Shown here: positions 62,601 to 64,000 of the stretch, in pieces
How the letters are laid out: every line of letters starts with the position of its first letter
Position numbering within the stretch: the stretch's first letter is position 1
From: Nocardia brasiliensis IFM 10847
GTDB taxonomy: Bacteria; Actinomycetota; Actinomycetes; Mycobacteriales; Mycobacteriaceae
Direction of reading: 5' to 3'
Assembly: GCF_000710915.1 (NCBI RefSeq)
Contig: NZ_BAUA01000174.1
Location: 94,318 to 158,317, forward strand
DNA: 64,000 nucleotides
Translations under genes and position numbers: made by a program
Notes under the pieces: generated by a model
What the model was told of the DNA's origin: nothing
Databases searched by the model: none
The model's input: only the letters and a program-made list of their open reading frames with translations

Positions 62601-62692
62601 GGCCCAACGACGACGGCAGCGAATTCCTCGACCACTACATGCGGATCACCCGCCGGGCGAAAGCGGTGGTGGAGCGCGTGTTCGGTCAGTAG
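59681..62692 (+). CDS. glnE: Bifunctional glutamine synthetase adenylyltransferase/deadenylyltransferase
   Basis: 1003 residues with two nucleotidyltransferase domains. The first has GKSGARELNYVSDVDVVF (about 226), the second GMGRLGGMELGYGSDADVLF (about 725), each with the paired Asp of the active site; between them lie helical linker repeats. It adds or removes AMP on the housekeeping glutamine synthetase according to nitrogen status. ATG at 59681. Follows glnA2 as in Rv2221c-Rv2222c; GlnA1, its expected target, is not in the window. Confidence 0.96.
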   Translation: MVRPPSARSAVPGVGRLGLLEPSAAATLRELGWDNVESIPVLWALSRAPDADLALNTLLKLYEQLGTDWAALDSAIRSETALRGRLFALIGASSAFADHLVADPAAWEILRRKALPAREELLADLLDVVDAVPETGPNAGPMIFRAGEHGPEVVALLRKRYRDQLMLLAALDLAATVENEPVLPYQVVGRHLTDLADAALTAALSVAVARVCKDGPVPVRLAVIAMGKSGARELNYVSDVDVVFVAEPADATATRLAAEMMSVASAAYFEVDAALRPEGKAGALVRTLDSHLAYYKRWARTWEFQALLKNRPMTGDLELGEQYRAALMPMVWNASERPDFVADVQAMRRRVEDLVPADLRERELKLGHGSLRDVEFAVQLLQLVHGRVDESLHVQGTVEALTALAAGGYVGRDDAANLTASYEFLRLLEHRLQLQRLRRTHTLPAADDEEGMRWLARAAHIRPDGRQDAVGVLGTEIRRNAVRVRRLHAKLFYRPLLESVVKMDPDALRLSPDAAIRQLAALGYQAPEHALGHLKALTGGVSRKGRIQALLLPTLLEWLGETPNPDAGLLAYRRVSEGLDDQIWFLRELRDEGAIAQRLMIVLGSSEYLPDLLINAPDTIRMYADGPGGPLLLSPQPEDVARGIMTAASRYDDPKRAVAAARSLRRHELARIASADLLGMLDVQQVCRALSSVWVAVLEAALAAVIRASEAELGTPAPADFAVIGMGRLGGMELGYGSDADVLFVCDPRPGEDETKAVKWAISVADKVQRLLGAPSTDPPLHVDAGLRPEGRNGALVRTLAAYAAYYQQWAQPWEVQALLRAHQVAGDQQLGLRFLHIIDKVRYPEGGVSTEAVREIRRIKARVDAERLPRGANPATHTKLGRGGLADIEWTVQLMQLRYAHDVLGLHNTSTLESLDVIEQTKLLDTADVELLRDAWLTATKARNALVLVRGKPTDQLPGPGRLLSAVARVAGWPNDDGSEFLDHYMRITRRAKAVVERVFGQ

Positions 62693-63134
62693 GCCACCGC
62701 GCGTGCACAGCGCATCGCGCGGCGTTGCTTCCTGACCGGAGGCCGCGAGATTCCGCGCCTGGGCGGGTGGCGGACCGATTGACGGTGTGCTCAGCATCTC
62801 CGGGCCACCGGGCCACCGGGCCACCGGGCCACCGGGCCACCGGGCCACCGGGCCACCGGGCCACCGGGCCACCGGGCCACCGGGCCACCGGGCCACCGGG
62901 CTGCCGGGCCACCGGGCTGCCGGGCCACCCGGGCTGCCGGGCCACCCGGGCTGCCGGGCCACCCGGGCTGCCGGGCTGCCGCACCAGTTCTGTTTTCTCG
63001 CACCCGACTTGCCGCGTGACACACCGGGTCTCGACGCAGAAGGGGTGCGTCTGTTGCCGCCCGCCGGCGGAATGCACACAAGTGCTGCACAGGTAGGACG
63101 CGGTTGCTCCACAACGGGGGCTTAGGGTCGGGGT
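62693..63134. other. 442-nt spacer with octamer array
   Basis: No convincing gene between glnE and the next gene. Most of it is the array at 62801-62985; the rest is ordinary GC-rich sequence. Confidence 0.6.
62801..62985. repeat. Octanucleotide tandem array (cgggccac, then variant cgggctgc)
   Basis: About 12.5 perfect copies of cgggccac (62801-62900), then alternating cgggctgc and cgggccac units, some with one extra c, to about 62985. Noncoding and not a multiple of three, like the array at 25006. Confidence 0.95.
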
Positions 63135-64000
63135 ATGCGTGGATGGGTGGAGCGTTTCGTACTCGGGGTGGGGTGGTGCGCTGCCGCGGCGGGGCTCGCC
63201 GGGCTGGTGCTGCACTTCGTGGCTTGGCGGCAGCGGCCGTTGGCGCTGTTGGCGTCGGGGGCCACGTATCTGATGGTCGGGGCGGTGGTCGGGCTGGTGT
63301 GTTTCCTGATCGTCCGTGGTTGGCGCAGCGCGGGCGTGGCCGCGGTGCTGGTGGGGGTGGTGCTGTGGACGGCGGTGCCGACGTTCGTCCCGCAGAGTCG
63401 CGCCGCCACCGGTCCCGAGGTGAACGTGATGCAGTCGAACCTGTTGTTCGGTGGTGCCGACGCGGACGCCGTGGTGCGTGCCGTCCTGGACAACCGCGTC
63501 GACGTGCTGACCGTGAACGAGCTGACGAACGGCGCGGTAGACCGCCTGGCCGCGGCGGGACTCGACGCCGCACTGCCGCACCGCTACCTCGAGCCGACCG
63601 CCGACGGTGGTGGCGGTACCGGCATCTACAGCCGATACCCGTTGCGCGACACCAAGAAATACGGCGGCTTCATCCTCAACCAGGTCTCCGCGACGATGGA
63701 GCATCCGCAGCGCGGGCCCATCACGGTCTTCGCGTTCCATCCGATCCCGCCGCCGATGAACTTCGCCGACTGGCTGGCCGAGATGCGACGCGTCCGCGAC
63801 ATTCTCGACGCGCAGCAAGGACCGGCGATCGTCGGCGCGGACTTCAACGCCACCCGTGATCACGCCGCCTACCGCGCACTCCTGCACGGACGATTCGAAT
63901 CCGCCGCCGACCAAGCCGGTGCGGGTCTGTTGCTGACCTTCCCCGACGACAAACAGTGGGGCCCGATCATCGGCATCGATCACGTCCTGCTCGGTCGCGC
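63135..64000 (+). CDS. Endonuclease/exonuclease/phosphatase-family membrane protein (3' truncated by window edge)
   Basis: ATG at 63135, open to the right edge (288 codons seen). The N-terminus has three hydrophobic helices (FVLGVGWCAAAAGLAGLVLH, ATYLMVGAVVGLVCFLIV, VAAVLVGVVLWTAV). The extracytoplasmic part has EEP-superfamily motifs: VNVMQSNLLFGGAD, VDVLTVNELTNGA (Glu), PAIVGADFNATRDH and IDHVL near the edge. Hydrolysis of a phosphodiester or lipid headgroup at the cell surface is likely; substrate unknown. The last few residues lie outside the window. Confidence 0.85.
   Translation, partial: MRGWVERFVLGVGWCAAAAGLAGLVLHFVAWRQRPLALLASGATYLMVGAVVGLVCFLIVRGWRSAGVAAVLVGVVLWTAVPTFVPQSRAATGPEVNVMQSNLLFGGADADAVVRAVLDNRVDVLTVNELTNGAVDRLAAAGLDAALPHRYLEPTADGGGGTGIYSRYPLRDTKKYGGFILNQVSATMEHPQRGPITVFAFHPIPPPMNFADWLAEMRRVRDILDAQQGPAIVGADFNATRDHAAYRALLHGRFESAADQAGAGLLLTFPDDKQWGPIIGIDHVLLGR

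Noticed and set aside
62646..63983. Minus-strand frame through the cgggccac array
   Set aside because: Repeat translation plus antisense of the EEP-family gene; not protein-like elsewhere.

Overview
The window is high-GC actinobacterial DNA. A mycolic-acid type FAS-II locus (fabD, acpM, kasA, accD6 behind a mabR-type regulator), a cobalamin/ptpA/RNase H group and a glnA2-glnE pair together point to a mycolate-producing member of the Mycobacteriales. Nocardia is my best guess, from memory of gene order and protein similarity rather than a search. Most core genes correspond to the Mycobacterium tuberculosis Rv2221c-Rv2247 neighbourhood, but the ahpE-accD6 block appears inverted relative to the cobD-glnE block.

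Layout. 1-2319: the 3' part of an ABC exporter (ATPase, cut by the window edge, plus permease). 2522-2593: tRNA-Val. 2680-4315 (minus): 1-Cys-type peroxiredoxin AhpE, a DUF3052 protein and a lipoprotein. 4704-13242 (plus): pyruvate dehydrogenase E1 (aceE), the PucR-type regulator MabR, and the FAS-II genes fabD-acpM-kasA-accD6, closed by a strong hairpin at 13250-13286. 13460-24646: an accessory stretch with HxlR regulator/nitroreductase, a solitary N6-adenine methyltransferase, TetR/SDR, a GAF/PAS-like protein, a gamma-carbonic-anhydrase-like protein, a GlxA-type regulator/metallo-hydrolase pair, alanine dehydrogenase and an ECF41 sigma factor. 25384-36024: cobD, SURF1, ptpA, cobC, NIF3-like, zinc-ribbon protein and an RNase HI/phosphatase fusion; three of these are tied to cobalamin. 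36519-54124: a mosaic of secreted protease, regulators, YihY-type membrane protein with an Ala/Lys/Glu-rich partner, NUDIX, TetR/membrane protein pair, SpoU methyltransferase, RNase P RNA, stomatin-like protein, small secreted proteins, RNB ribonuclease, CHAD protein, prolyl aminopeptidase and an APH-like kinase. 54211-62692: panB, a lower-GC orphan resembling an ADP-ribosyltransferase-type domain, a CaeA-like lipoprotein hydrolase, glnA2 and glnE. An endonuclease/exonuclease/phosphatase-family membrane protein runs off the right edge.

The spacers are unusually repeat-rich. They include two octanucleotide arrays (25006-25123 and 62801-62985), three tandem copies of the cobD 3' end (26248-26556), a 1.1-kb field of hairpin-bearing repeats (26820-27960), a roughly 77-bp palindromic element present twice in opposite orientation (26741-26818 and 30399-30475), and a 160-bp MITE-like palindrome flanked by CTAG whose right-hand CTAG supplies a gene's stop codon (20202-20369).

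How the genes work together: aceE supplies acetyl-CoA, AccD6 is the carboxyltransferase that makes malonyl-CoA, FabD loads it on AcpM and KasA elongates the meromycolate chain. MabR probably controls this through the operator-like palindrome just upstream of fabD. glnA2/glnE belong to nitrogen metabolism. No single gene set stands out as a complete undescribed system. The best leads are the repeat families, the orphan 405-residue protein, the lone methyltransferase and the YihY/repeat-protein pair.
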